DNA of 64,000 bases. Origin: Patella vulgata (taxonomy: Eukaryota > Mollusca > Gastropoda > Patellidae). Shown here piece after piece: positions 1 through 10,857 of this stretch (the stretch's first letter is position 1; each line of letters starts with the position of its first letter). The translations under genes and the position numbers were made by a program. The stretch spans positions 48,160,936 to 48,224,935 of the forward strand of contig NC_065879.2 in assembly GCF_932274485.2 (NCBI RefSeq), read 5' to 3'. The notes under the pieces were generated by a model, which saw nothing but the letters and a program-made list of their open reading frames with translations, was not told the origin of the DNA and did not search any database.

Positions 1-110
1 CCATATGTTAGTCCCGAAATGACCTAGTTTGTGTCGAGTGGACGTTAAACCCCATTTCTCTCTCTCTCTCTCTTACTCACAGAGCCACCATGACTCCTCT
101 GCGAAGACCA
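1..110 (+). repeat. SINE-like 3' tail fragment with TC microsatellite
   Basis: The stretch contains gtggacgttaaaccccattt at 38-57, followed directly by a (TC)n run. Almost the same tail occurs at 61618-61638. A short fixed tail followed by a simple repeat is what a dispersed SINE-type repeat leaves. The head of the element lies outside the window, so the family cannot be named. Confidence 0.4.
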
Positions 111-175
111 GGTAAAACAAATCTAAAATATTAGCTATATGTATATAAAGAAATTGCCTAATATGTGGCCACAGT

Positions 176-1100
176 TAGTGATGTGCGGTTTTTCGATTTA
201 ACCGAATAACCGCGGTTTTTACATATAAACCGAAAACCGAACCGATAAAACAAAAAATAACCGTGCGTTTCGGTTATTTTTTCCAAATTCCTCAATTTTA
301 AATTACCTGTTTTTCGTTTCGGAAATGTTTGAAAAATTCCAAAATTTTAATGTAGCCACCACTTCCGTTTTTATTTTCAATCAACCAGGCCCCCTATGTA
401 TAGAGTGTTTAATAATTTAATAAGTCTGGACGGCCTAGACTATTTTTTTTCTCAATTCGGTTCAGTTTATAATCCAAAATTTTATGCAAGCCTTAGCCGG
501 TTGTCAATAGTTACGCACGATGGCTTCCTCAAGAAGTAAAATGTCTTCGACTTCGAGTCCATGGCTCTCTCACTACGAAAGATTGGATGACAGTACAAAA
601 TGTTAAGTCACAGACGATGCCGACTGAAACCAAACCATGCAGAAATGCTTGTTTTTCTGAACCATAATTTAAGACACTGAGTCACTGACATTTGGATAAG
701 TTCTTCGGATCTTTTATACGCTTACAGTAACTTTATTGTTTCTGGACATTGGTATTATGTCGTTATGTTAATTTATTATTGTTATGTTAATTTATTATTA
801 TGGTGTTGTGTAACTTGTTTGACAAAGTTTGTCAGATTTTTTTTTTTTACAGTAACTTTGTTTTTACTAGTCATAATTAAAGTCATATAACAGTAAAAAA
901 ACCTTGTTGTTTACAATTTACATCAATATGTTTTATATTTTTTCTAGCTTCCAAGTATTCATATAAGATAACCATAAATCAGTACATTCATAATACAGTA
1001 TTTAAATGAATAAAAAAAACGAAAACCGAAACCGAGGTTTTTTGCCCCAGAAAAACCGAAAACCGAAACCGAAAGAAAATTTAAAAACCGCACAACACTA
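176..1100. mobile_element. Non-autonomous hAT element (MITE), 925 bp
   Basis: The ends are inverted: the left begins tagtgatgtgcggttttt and the right, reverse-complemented, begins tagtgttgtgcggttttt (one mismatch in 18). Perfect 8-bp target duplications gccacagt flank it at 168-175 and 1101-1108. An 8-bp duplication with tagtg ends is diagnostic of the hAT superfamily. Both ends are rich in subterminal aaaccgaa repeats, which in hAT elements serve as transposase binding sites. No transposase reading frame is present, so it must have been moved in trans. Confidence 0.9.
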
Positions 1101-1108
1101 GCCACAGT

Positions 1109-1477
1109 GCTGATTTTTGGATCAATACATACTAGTAGTAATTTAGATAGCATTATTCGTTCATTCGTGGGGCTTGACATTTGCTTCCATCGTGGAGGAT
1201 ATGACAAACAAGGGACTATTTAAAGAGCACTATGACCTCATATTAGGAAATATACATACAAAATTTGTAGTCTCTCATCTTCAAATGAGGGACTTTTACA
1301 ATACTGTACAAGAGCATTGCTAACGCTGCAATATACGTCCACATTCCTGCTATGAATGATATGGTACTTTTTAAAATGAAGAAAATGAAATATGAAATGG
1401 CTGTAATATGACAAGAGGCAAAGAAGGCTTGACGATGGGTTTGTTTTGCCAAATTTACAGACAAAATATTAACAAAA
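1109..1477. other. Intergenic DNA between two elements
   Basis: Low-complexity AT-rich sequence between the hAT MITE and the tandem-cored element. No reading frame, RNA or repeat that I could support. Confidence 0.4.
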
Positions 1478-2745
1478 AGATAGGTTGCCAGGCAACGAAA
1501 CATACGCCCACAGCAGCTAAATCGTCCGGGCAGTCAACAAGAGTTGTCGCATATTTTTACTTTTTTGGGTAATAAATCATTTATAATACACTAAAATCTG
1601 ATTAAGAGCAACAACTCAGAAAACCATTAAAATTTGTTTGGTTTTTATAAAGTTCTGGCCCATGCTAACGTTTTGGTTACAAAACTTTTAATACTGTATC
1701 ATGAATTTAGCTGTTCCAAGTCATAAAAATTCATTGAAAATCAATATACTTGTTCGTCTCAAGGTCATAAACTCTGTGTATCAATCTAAAGTCAATAGGA
1801 TATTAACTTTGGCCTCTAGAGAGTCCACAAGATTTTTTTGAAGTGATCAAGAGCCATAACTCTGGCAGTAATTATCAGAAATCGCTGAAAATCAATAGGC
1901 TTCCTCGTCTCATGACCTTAAACACTGTGTATAAATTTAAAGTCAATCGGATATTAACTTTCGCCTCTAGAGCGTCCACAAGATTTTTTGAAGTGATCAA
2001 GGGCCATAACTCTGGCAGTAATTATCGGAAATCGCTGAAAATCAATAGGCTTCTTTGTCTCATGACCTTAATCACTGTGTATAAATTTAAAGTCAATCGG
2101 ATATTAACTTTGGCCTCTAGAGCATCACAAGATTTTTCAAAGTCATCAAGGGCCATAACTTTGGCAGTAATTATCAGAAATCACTGAAAATCAATATGAT
2201 TTTTTGTCTCATGACCTCAAACACTGTGTATCAATTTAAAGTCAATCGGATATTAACTTTAACCTCTAGAGCGTCCACAAGGGCCATAACAATGGCAGTA
2301 ATTATCGGAAATCGCTGAAAATCAAAAGGCTTCTTCGTCTCATGACCTTAGACGAGCGTCCACAAGATTTTTCAAAGTGATCAAGGGAAATAATGCTGGC
2401 AGTAATTATCAGACATCGCTGAAAATCAATAGGCTTCTTCGTCTCATGACCTTAAACACTGTGTATAAATTTAAAGTAAATCGGATATTAACTTTGGCCT
2501 CGAGAGCGTCCACAAGATTTTTTGAAGTGATCAAGGGCCATAACTCTGGCAGTAATTATTGAAAATTGCTGAAAATCAATAGGCTTCTTCGTCTCATGAC
2601 CTTAAACACTGTGTATAAATTTAAAGTCAATCGGATATTAACTTTAGCCTATAGAGCGTCCACAAGCAATTGTGGAGTGGACGCCGGACCGGCGGACGGG
2701 GGCGACAACAATATACAACCACATTTCAATGTGGGCGTATAAAAA
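1478..2745 (+). mobile_element. Tandem-cored element, family 1 (pearl/HINE-like), core type a
   Basis: The left arm opens agataggttgccaggcaac, containing the hairpin gttgc-cag-gcaac, followed by atacgcccaca. The right end has an (acgg)-type microsatellite, then gcgacaacaatata, then a hairpin ccacatt-tc-aatgtgg running into tgtgggcgtat, the exact inverse of atacgcccaca. Between them lie about six degenerate units of roughly 152 bp reading gggccataactctggcagtaa. Left arm, tandem core, tetranucleotide microsatellite and subterminal inverted repeats match the architecture known for bivalve pearl elements and Helentron-associated non-autonomous elements. No protein is encoded; the long frames across the core are repeat artefacts. 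Confidence 0.7.
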
Positions 2746-2834
2746 CTAGATAATGTAAAGGGAAATTGCTGAAATTTTAGCAATTGAATTTTTGGCCTAC
2801 CCTTGATCATCAATACTAAAAAACATGGTCTCGC

Positions 2835-2975
2835 TAATCGATTTCATGATTAAATCATAGATGGAAGTCGAGCAGCAAATCAAAACCTAATCCATTAAAC
2901 ATTACAGGCTAGCGATGACATCGAGAGTTGATTATGGTCTGGGTAAGTTAATTGATGTCTAATTCATAATTTAGA
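2835..2975 (+). repeat. Dispersed repeat G, left half (host of the family 2 insertion)
   Basis: This matches the reverse complement of 45442-45540 (shared words include ggctagcgatgacatc). The match resumes at 4337-4400 after the inserted element. A third, more diverged copy lies near 6590-6725. The uninterrupted copy at 45370-45540 serves as an empty site for the element at 2976-4336. Confidence 0.6.
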
Positions 2976-4251
2976 CAAGCCAACAGTGAGGCTGATGTCC
3001 CCCGCCGAAATAGGAAAATAATTAGAGAGTTATTGTGTTCCAAAGTCTCAGCAAATCAAATTGCTTATCGCTCTGCTTAATCTGAGCAGAAAATGCTCAT
3101 TATCGATCTTAGTCAAGGTATTACTGTAATGAAACTATACACCAAGTTTCATCACTCTCACTTAATTAGAACTAAAGTTATAGTGTCCCAAAGCATCAAC
3201 CAATCAAATTGTTTATCTCTGCTTACCCTAAGCGGAACGGACAGACAAACAGACAGACGGACGAACCCATTTTAATAGTTCCCTGCTTTCTTCGAAAGGC
3301 GGGGGACAATAAGCATGAACATTTACTCAATTCGAAGATCAACCAATCAAATTGTTTATCTCTGCTTACCATAAGCGGAACGGACAGACAGACAAACAGA
3401 CAGACGGACGAACCCATTTTAATAGTTCCCTGCTTTCTTCGAAAGGCGGGGGACAATCAAAGTAGGAGAGTTATTGTTTTCCAAAGTCTCGACCAATCAA
3501 ATTGCGTATCGCTCTGCTTACCCTGAGCAGAAAATGCTCATTATCAAACTTAGTCAAGGTATTACTGTAATGAAACTATACACCAAGTTTCATCAATCTC
3601 ACTTAATTAGAACTAAAGTTATCGTGTCCCAAAGCATCAACCAATCAAATTGCTTATCTCTGCTTACCCTAAGCTGAAAATGCTCATCTTCGAACTCCAT
3701 CAAGGCATTGACCTAATCAACACATACACCAAGTTTGAACATTCTAGCTCAATTAGGAAGAGAGTTATCGTGCCCCAAAGTATCAACCAATCAAATTGCT
3801 TATCTCTGCTTACCCTAAGCGGAAAATGCTCATCTTCGAACTCCATCAAGGCATTGACCTAATAAACACATACACCAAGTTTGAACATTCTAGCTCAATT
3901 AAAAGTTATCGTGTCCCAAAGCATCAACCAATCAAATTGCTTATCTCTGCTTACCCTAAGCGGAAAATGCTCATCTTCGAACTCCATCAAGGCATTGACC
4001 TAATCAACACATACACCAAGTTTGAACATTCTAGCCCAATTAGGAAGAGAGTTATCGTGTCCCAAAGCATCAACCAATCAAATTGCTTATCTCTGCTTAC
4101 CCTAAGCGGAAAATGCTCATCTTCGAACTCCATCAAGGCACTGACCTAATAAACACATACACCAAGTTTGAACATTCTAGCTCAATTAGGAAGAGAGTTA
4201 TTGTGTCCCAAAAAGTGTGACGGACAGACAGACGGACAGACAGAAGGACAG

Positions 4252-4286
<35 letters not shown>

Positions 4287-4336
4287 GACGAACCCATTTT
4301 AATAGTCCCCTGCTTTCTTCGAAAGGCGGGGGACAA
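2976..4336 (+). mobile_element. Tandem-cored element, family 2 (Helitron/HINE-like), gcgggggaca ends
   Basis: The left end begins caagccaacagtgaggct, a weak hairpin, then tgtcccccgcc. The right end has a hairpin ctttc-ttc-gaaag followed by ggcgggggaca, the exact inverse of tgtcccccgcc. The core is about eight units of roughly 145-150 bp containing caaccaatcaaattgctta. The right-end module, including a gacagacggacg microsatellite, occurs three times (about 3240-3309, 3383-3456 and 4206-4336), so the copy is itself composite. Comparison with the uninterrupted repeat at 45370-45540 puts the insertion exactly between A and T of aatttaga/taacattt, with no target duplication, as rolling-circle (Helitron-type) insertion predicts. 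No coding capacity. Confidence 0.7.
4206..4290 (+). repeat. (acag)n/(acgg)n microsatellite
   Basis: A near-pure tetranucleotide run inside the right arm of the family 2 element. It generates Ser/Cys/Val-rich spurious reading frames on the minus strand. Confidence 0.9.
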
Positions 4337-6589
4337 TAACATTTCAGGACTAAAGACAGACCTGCAATAGGCAGATCTAGCTCTTGCATAATTCTGTTCA
4401 CTATTTATAAAAATTTGTCAACATTCCACATCTGCTGCGGATGCTATAAATGGGATATGGTCAAAATATTGAGCCTTTTTCTAAAAAGCAGTACTATATA
4501 AAACCATAACCCATTCCTTTATCTGTAATTGGTAAGCCACCAGAAAAAAAATTATACAGTATACAGTTTTCCCTAAATTTGCTTTCTATCAATTTAACTT
4601 GATTTAAAATATTTAAAAACAAAATGAAAGGAATTTGTATTTTAATAGTTGCATGGGTTAACCAAGATCCAGCCTGTATAACCTCTCTGGAATGTTATTA
4701 TAATTAATAGTAAATGAAATGTATGCAGACATTTTTTTTTGTTTTGGGACTAACATCTGGCTTCATTGTGCTGGCCCAACCAGAGAAAATTTTTTCTCAT
4801 AATGGAGTGGAATGTTTGAATGGGTGTTGTTTACTAGATGGCGGTTGAGTGGTCACTTAATTGTTAGACATTTAAACAGACACCATGGCATTCCAGTTGT
4901 CAGTACGTTTACACCAGCTGTCTGCTCACCATAGGCATAGTGGTCACATGACTTTAATACAAAGACCTAGCCTCAAGTCACCTACCTAACATACCTAATA
5001 ATTCAATATAAGACTAAGAGGTCATGTTCTAAATTCAGTAACTATTCAGAATGAATATTTCAATTTTAACATTTCAAGTCACAGTGTATAACTTATTTTT
5101 TTGGTGCACCATACTGTAAGTTTGACAGAATTATCAACATTTTATAGAACCAAAAATTGAATCTTTTTAACTGAACAAGATTTGATTCGTCTTGAACACT
5201 AAAAAACATTTATGTTTTAACAAAAACTAGTATTTGAGTTCATTTTTAAGGAGTAAAATCACTTTGAAATGGATGGAAATAAAGTATTGAATAGAGCTGA
5301 TCTGATGTGTTATTTATTTCAATTAGTTATGGGTCAAATATCATACTGTAAATATTTGATTCAAAAGAGTTTACAAATTAACACAGATTTTTATCTCACA
5401 AAGCAACATTGTAAATTCAAATGATTGACCCCATTCAAAGAGATAAGACTACTTGAGTACTTTATTGAAACCACACCAATCAAACCATATGGATAGCAAG
5501 TAACCTGCAGAAAAATTAACAACAACCTGCAAATAAATTTTACCGGGATTTGTGTGCAGTTAAAGCAGCAAGTTACTTTGTTAGGATGTCATTTTCGACC
5601 ATACTCCCTCCACCTGTCATGAACCATACATATGTATAATATATCATTAAAGGTCCATGCCAGAATTTACTCCAAAGCACTTTTGATAAAAAGACGCCCC
5701 CACCCCACAAACCCATCCTTCAATTTACATTGGCACTAAAACAAAACAGAAACTACCCTGAATGAAACCTGCTCTTATATTAAAGACACATTTAATGGGA
5801 GATTTTAATAGAGAGTTGGTCATTCTTGCTATAACAGTTCAAAAATAGATGATGAAAGAAGAATATATTGAAAATTTCAGTCAAATTATTTTATTCTGAA
5901 CAAAGTTATCACCATAGTAAATTTTTGACTAGAAATAGCAGTCAACTCTCTCTTCACCGTCTCCGAGAATGGCCGATCGTTTGATTGACAGGCGTTAACT
6001 TCACCTACATAATCTCGATTATCAAGTAACGTTTTCAATGGCTGTGGTACAGTTAGCCTGTTCGGTTTGAGACGGGGTTGCAATTCAACTACGAATTAAA
6101 AATAAGACTTTTAACATATAGATAAAGAAGCAAAAGTTTGAAAAAAAAAGGACCAAATCAATGAGGCATAATTATAGCTGACTTTTTGTTAGCCTGTGTG
6201 TACTCTTGTACTGTAACTGGTAGGCCTACGTAACTCCTGAAGCAGACAAATAGGAAACAATGATCCAATGGGGCTGCAATTCAACTGGGGTGATGTTAGC
6301 TACGATGTTTATCAATTTCCATAATTTTTCTGTAAATGCAAGTGACAAAAGAGCCTATAATACCGACATCCAAACTCTCATTTTAACCACAACTAAACAT
6401 AATATCAAGGCCATATATAACAATCTTTCAATCAAATTGACTGACATGCGGCCTCGCTCAACAGCGGCCTGGCTTCGTACACTCTATCATTTAGCCTCGA
6501 TCTAAAATTTCCGGGAGTATGACGTCAACGTAACGGTTAATCTACGCTTACGATGCCATTTAAAAATTTAATCAATCATTGAAATCCTG
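4337..6589. other. Low-repeat region, no supported gene
   Basis: The first 60 bases are the right half of dispersed repeat G. The rest is AT-rich DNA. A minus-strand open stretch at 5886-6083 has balanced codon use and ends in an attatgtag/gtgaag donor-like site, but has no ATG. The reverse strand near 5960-5990 is relatively GC-rich. This could be a promoter-proximal exon, but there is not enough to call one. Confidence 0.3.
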
Positions 6590-6725
6590 TTTAAATCCAA
6601 GCCATCCGTGGGTCTACAGAGTTGATTTGGTGCTTGTTGTGTAAATCAAGATCTAATTTATAATTTCTATGACATCTGAAGCCTAAATAAATACTTGCAA
6701 TAATCAGATTTAGCTCTTGCATAAT
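6590..6725 (+). repeat. Dispersed repeat G, diverged third copy
   Basis: Shares gatttagctcttgcataat and the preceding context with 4340-4395 and, reversed, with 45380-45440. It is more diverged than the other two copies, so it is probably the oldest of the three. Confidence 0.45.
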
Positions 6726-6933
6726 GTATGTTTAAGTATTCAAGAAATATGTAAATATTTGTGTATACAGTTAACTAAGAATATTATTTATAAAAGTTAA
6801 TAACTTTTTTTATGTAAATAGAGCAGCCTACATTAATAGTGTACATGTATTTGTCAACAATATCAAAAATAGAGGATCCCCAGCAACAAACTTCACAACA
6901 CTGTGTAGATGGTTTAAAAAATTATAATCTAGG

Positions 6934-6974
6934 TCTGGAACATGTTTCAGGCTGTCCGCCCTTCATCAGCCAGA
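6934..6974 (-). ncRNA. Hammerhead-ribozyme-like motif, left arm
   Basis: On the minus strand the order is tctgg, ctgatga, an agg/cct stem with loop, gaaa, c-at-g, tt, ccaga. This gives the invariant CUGAUGA and GAAA cores, a 5-bp helix I (tctgg/ccaga), a 3-bp or longer helix II, a two-pair helix III with a two-base loop, and a GUU cleavage triplet. Very short helix III type I hammerheads are known from Penelope-like elements and work best as dimers. Activity cannot be judged from sequence. Confidence 0.5.
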
Positions 6975-7455
6975 GTTGAGTACATAAATGATATAACAAA
7001 ATAATCCAGGCTATATATACAAGTATTTGGCGCATGCGCCTTAGTCTCAATTTCTATAAAAAGTAATCCCTAGACCGGGATTAGAAAAAATGGTTTTTCA
7101 AATGGTCTGAATTGGAAAACCCCTATATTGGGATTTTTAAAAAATAAGAAGTAAAAAATAAATATTTTAGGCGAAAGACCGAAGGAATTTATCGTTCAAG
7201 TTCGTTGCAACAACCTCTGTGGGAGATTTTAATTTTTTAAATTACACGTCTCTTTGTACTAATTTAAAAAAACAGATCTCCACACATTCAGCATGTGCCA
7301 GTATTTAATAATTATTTTTTAAAAATGAAATTCTTTTTAACCTAATCACCTAAAAAAATAAACATTACACGCGTAGGAATACGCACTATGATCAATGCCG
7401 AGTGCCATTTTGGCCAATCAAAATAAAGAAAACTTCTATCCCCGATCCTTCAATC

Positions 7456-7665
7456 ATGGCTTACATAGTCAACAAGGACACATTTTTCTGGCATTCTGAC
7501 CAGAAAAATGAAGTGCCTTATTCATCAGAATGCAACACAGCCCTGCAAGTTACTGGTTTTTAATGACAACACCCACAACAGTGGCAGACTTTGGATGGAG
7601 AAGAAAAAATTAAAAAACATTGCAATCACGTACGGTATCGAGATGTGTTCGAACTCGAACTTCAA
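7456..7665 (+). pseudogene. Unidentified coding-like fragment
   Basis: An ATG at 7456 opens 35 codons (start MAYIVNKDTFFWHSDQ), followed by two adjacent stops. The same frame then stays open for about 35 codons with an acidic/basic mix (ending RYRDVFELELQ). It ends at ttcaaag/gtatgt, a good 5' splice-donor match. Base composition is richer in G+C than its surroundings. It could be a decayed exon or the 3' end of one gene beside the exon of another. I recognise no family. Confidence 0.25.
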
Positions 7666-9869
7666 AGGTATGTTTGTATGTTATTATTAGTTATTGTAGG
7701 GATCTAATGGGCCGGCTAATTGGGCTTCGTAGTTTTAGGCGATATATTCTAGTATAGATATCATGCAAGAATTATAGCTTAGAAATTAATATTCACCCAG
7801 GAAGTCTGAGCTAAGTTACTATATTACTGGTAATATATTGTTAATTGAGCAAAGATAATTTAATCTATCACACAATTGTATTAATTGTAGATGTTTGTGT
7901 AAAGTTGCTGCTCTTTCCTGTACAGATCTATGTGGATGTAAAGACTGTCAAAATTCCACACCTACACCCACAGAGATGGCTATGGATGATAATGATGATG
8001 ATCATGATGATAAAGAAGAATGTTGAATGTAAAAACTATATATAAAAAAAATAAATATATATATTTTCATTATTACATCAACAAATATCTGTTATAAAAG
8101 TATTATTATTTTTTCCTTTTCTTTAAAATGATTTTCTATCCCCAATTCTTTGTACACCTTTAACCTGGCATTACTAAAATTAAAGCAATACATGGGAGCA
8201 TGGATTTTATCCTCAGTTGAATGCTACATTCTCACATAGTTTATAACTCTTACATCAGGGATTTTTTTTTGTGTCTGTCCCTTATAATCGGCTGAAGTTT
8301 AGTGATTTTTTTTTCTCTTGATTTCTGATATTTTTAACATCAAGTTATTCCATCAGATTATAATTTTGTTTTATTTCATAGTAAAACTAATGTTTTAAAT
8401 CTGTATCATTAGTCGAGTTTAAATTTTGAACAGTTTTACAATTCAAGTAATCTTTGTTAATATTGAACCTATCATTGAACTCGCTATAACATATATTAAC
8501 CATAACAAATTCATTATGCATATTTTGTACACTTTAGTCCATGAATGATTTAGTATAATTATAATCAAAATCAACATGTTTTATTAAATTTTAAAATGAC
8601 TTTGTATGTATGTTTTTACATACCTATTGTATGCTGATTCAAGCCTATAAATTCATATCTTATCAACAGAGCTTGTACATACTGTTTTTTCCATATTCAT
8701 TTTCATTAAAATCAGAACTTTTGTCAATTAAAGTCATTACAGTAATATTTAATGTTTAATTTTTGAACTACATGTATTAAAAATCTTAACTATTTCTTTA
8801 TATATCAGACATGTGCAGCATACATATTTATTTTAGTCTATTATGGTACATTTTTTCTCAGTTGTTTGATGTTAATTATCAATGAATTAGTGTATGTGTA
8901 GTGTGTACATGTGTGTGGAGTGTATGTAATATATATATGTGTATATTTATGTATTTGATTTATTATTGTAATTTCATTATGTTGTGATTGTAATATTTAT
9001 ATCTGTTTGTATTTTTTTTTGGGGGGAGGGGGGGAGAGTGGGGTTGCCTGCTCTATAATCCAATTATCTTTAATAAATACAGTTAAAAAAAATAATTTAT
9101 TTTTAAAACTCCCATAGACCGCTCCTTTGAGCAAGACCATGTAGTCTATATATATTTTTTAAAATAGGGGAATGGACAAACAAGGGACATTTTAGCCAGT
9201 TATTAGAACACAACCTGTATTATACCTATGCATTAATTTCAAAGAGTCATAATTTAGCAACACAAATAACTGTCCACAAAACATCAGTTAATTGTTATTA
9301 CATTGCCAAACCTTATTAGGGGTGCCTTTGGTATGGATGTGGTCGGGCTTTAGGAATTTCCGTTTTGTGGGTATATTGATATTAAAAGGTATTTCCAACC
9401 TTATATGGAGGGTGGGGGATTAAGCAGTGTGTGTGTGTGGGGGGGGGGGGCTGGGCCTTGCATTTGATTTATGCATAGTTATATTATATGGATGCTACAG
9501 TGTCAACTTTATTAGAGATGAGGAAGGGTGGGCTTAGGGGATCTATTCTAACCAGTTAATATTAGGGTGAACTCGACAATGCAAAGTATGTATGTCTATA
9601 CACGCAAAGACAAATACAGTAGGAAGAGAGCCTCCAATAAAATATAGCTTCACACACCTTGATTGATTTTGATATTTGGCAATTATCTATATTTATATTC
9701 GATTATATATAGGCCTATATCATTGCTATCAAACAACATTTCCAACCCTTCTCAAATTATCTTAATACTCGGAACTATGGTGGGACGTTAAACATGATGC
9801 ATGCAAAAATTAATTCCACAGTGTCGTGTACTTTCTTAAGAATAATAAATTGATTCATCACATTTACAC

Positions 9870-10078
9870 AGGCTACAAACAGCTAAGAATTTGTTGAGGG
9901 AGGACAAGCCCGCCGGGTATTACCGACAGCGGCTTCACGGGGGTAAGAGGGGTAAAGCTTGTCTGGCATCGGGGAAAACTGTCCATCTGATAGGGTCCGA
10001 AAACACGGCACATAATCGCCAAGTGGTAAGCAGCTGTCAGTTGGACACTCTACCCAATGAGTCATTGCTGACCTAAAT
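9870..10078 (-). repeat. tRNA-derived SINE-like element
   Basis: On the minus strand, from about 10074, the sequence has a tRNA-like head: tgggtagagtg matches the Pol III box A, followed by tccaactg in the anticodon-arm position. About 55 bases on, tttcggaccc is a degenerate box B. The GC-rich body that follows stands out from the AT-rich surroundings. Reading frames on both strands here are incidental. The 3' boundary is uncertain and no target duplication was found. Confidence 0.4.
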
Positions 10079-10577
10079 CGTTCACATTTATGCACTTATT
10101 ACATGTTAGTCGACACCGGTAAATACCGGTATTAAAAGCGCGCACTTTCTTTTCATTAGAAATATGATTTACCGGTACAACGAGTTTGGCTAAAAAAAAT
10201 CAACCTAATTATATTATAGCAAAACAACGACGGTGATCGATTAAATTCTCCTTAAGGTCAAATGTATTTACTGTTATTCGCTATTTACTAGATTTTCATT
10301 GGCTGAAAGCTCGCCATCTCACTACTTTTATTATTGCGAGGACAAAAAATGCTACCATTTAGATTATTTGTTTAAAATGTTTCTGGCACATAAATTGGAG
10401 TGTGGCAGTTTTGTTTACAACACATTAGGCTTATTTCTCGAGAAATAAATATTAAAACTTTCCACAGCGGTGAGTTGCAACGACTTTTGAAAACTAAGCT
10501 AGTTAGAACTTCCCAGTCCTCCGCCTATTTAGTTGTTTTTTTGAAATCCTTGTAATAGGATTTGCGAAAATAGTGGT

Positions 10578-10808
10578 TTATATGTTGTTTTCTTGCATTA
10601 GTTTATTCCATGCTTCATCAAACTGGTCTTGGTTTGTCTGCATTCTGTTTTCATCTATACAGGCTATTACTTTGAGATCATATTTTAAGAGATCAAACTC
10701 GTTCTTTGGGCGGCAATTCAAATTCGGCGATATTCTTCTTCTTTTGAATTTTCTTTTTTGGTTTATCAGCTTCTTTTTGTGTTTATAGAAATTGAGATTA
10801 AGGCGCAT
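10578..10808 (-). pseudogene. Coding-like fragment next to the right inverted arm
   Basis: A 76-codon frame opens at an ATG inside the gcgcatgcgcc palindrome of the arm and reads inward. The product is basic at the N-terminus (KHKKKLINQKRKFKRRR), then becomes a helix-like stretch (FDLLKYDLKVIACIDENR). Amino-acid composition is protein-like, and its position directly after the terminal arm is where a retroelement reading frame would begin. The corresponding part of the left arm lacks it. No domain was recognised; it may be an N-terminal remnant of the element's protein. Confidence 0.3.
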
Positions 10809-10857
10809 GCGCCAAATACTTGTATATATAGCCTAGATTATTTTGTAATATCATTTA

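Larger units (their letters stand above)
7267..10430. other. Interior of the inverted-arm element
   Basis: Mostly AT-rich with no long reading frame. It holds a short coding-like stretch (7456-7665), a run of gatgat (about 7987-8020), tg-rich simple repeat at 8884-8945, a (gt)n/(g)n tract at 9428-9450 and a SINE-like insertion near 9780-10078. The interior looks like non-coding host DNA rather than retroelement sequence. Confidence 0.35.

Noticed and set aside
4133-4401. Cys/Ser/Val-rich minus-strand frames
   Set aside because: They translate the gacagacagacgg microsatellite and its flanks, not a gene.
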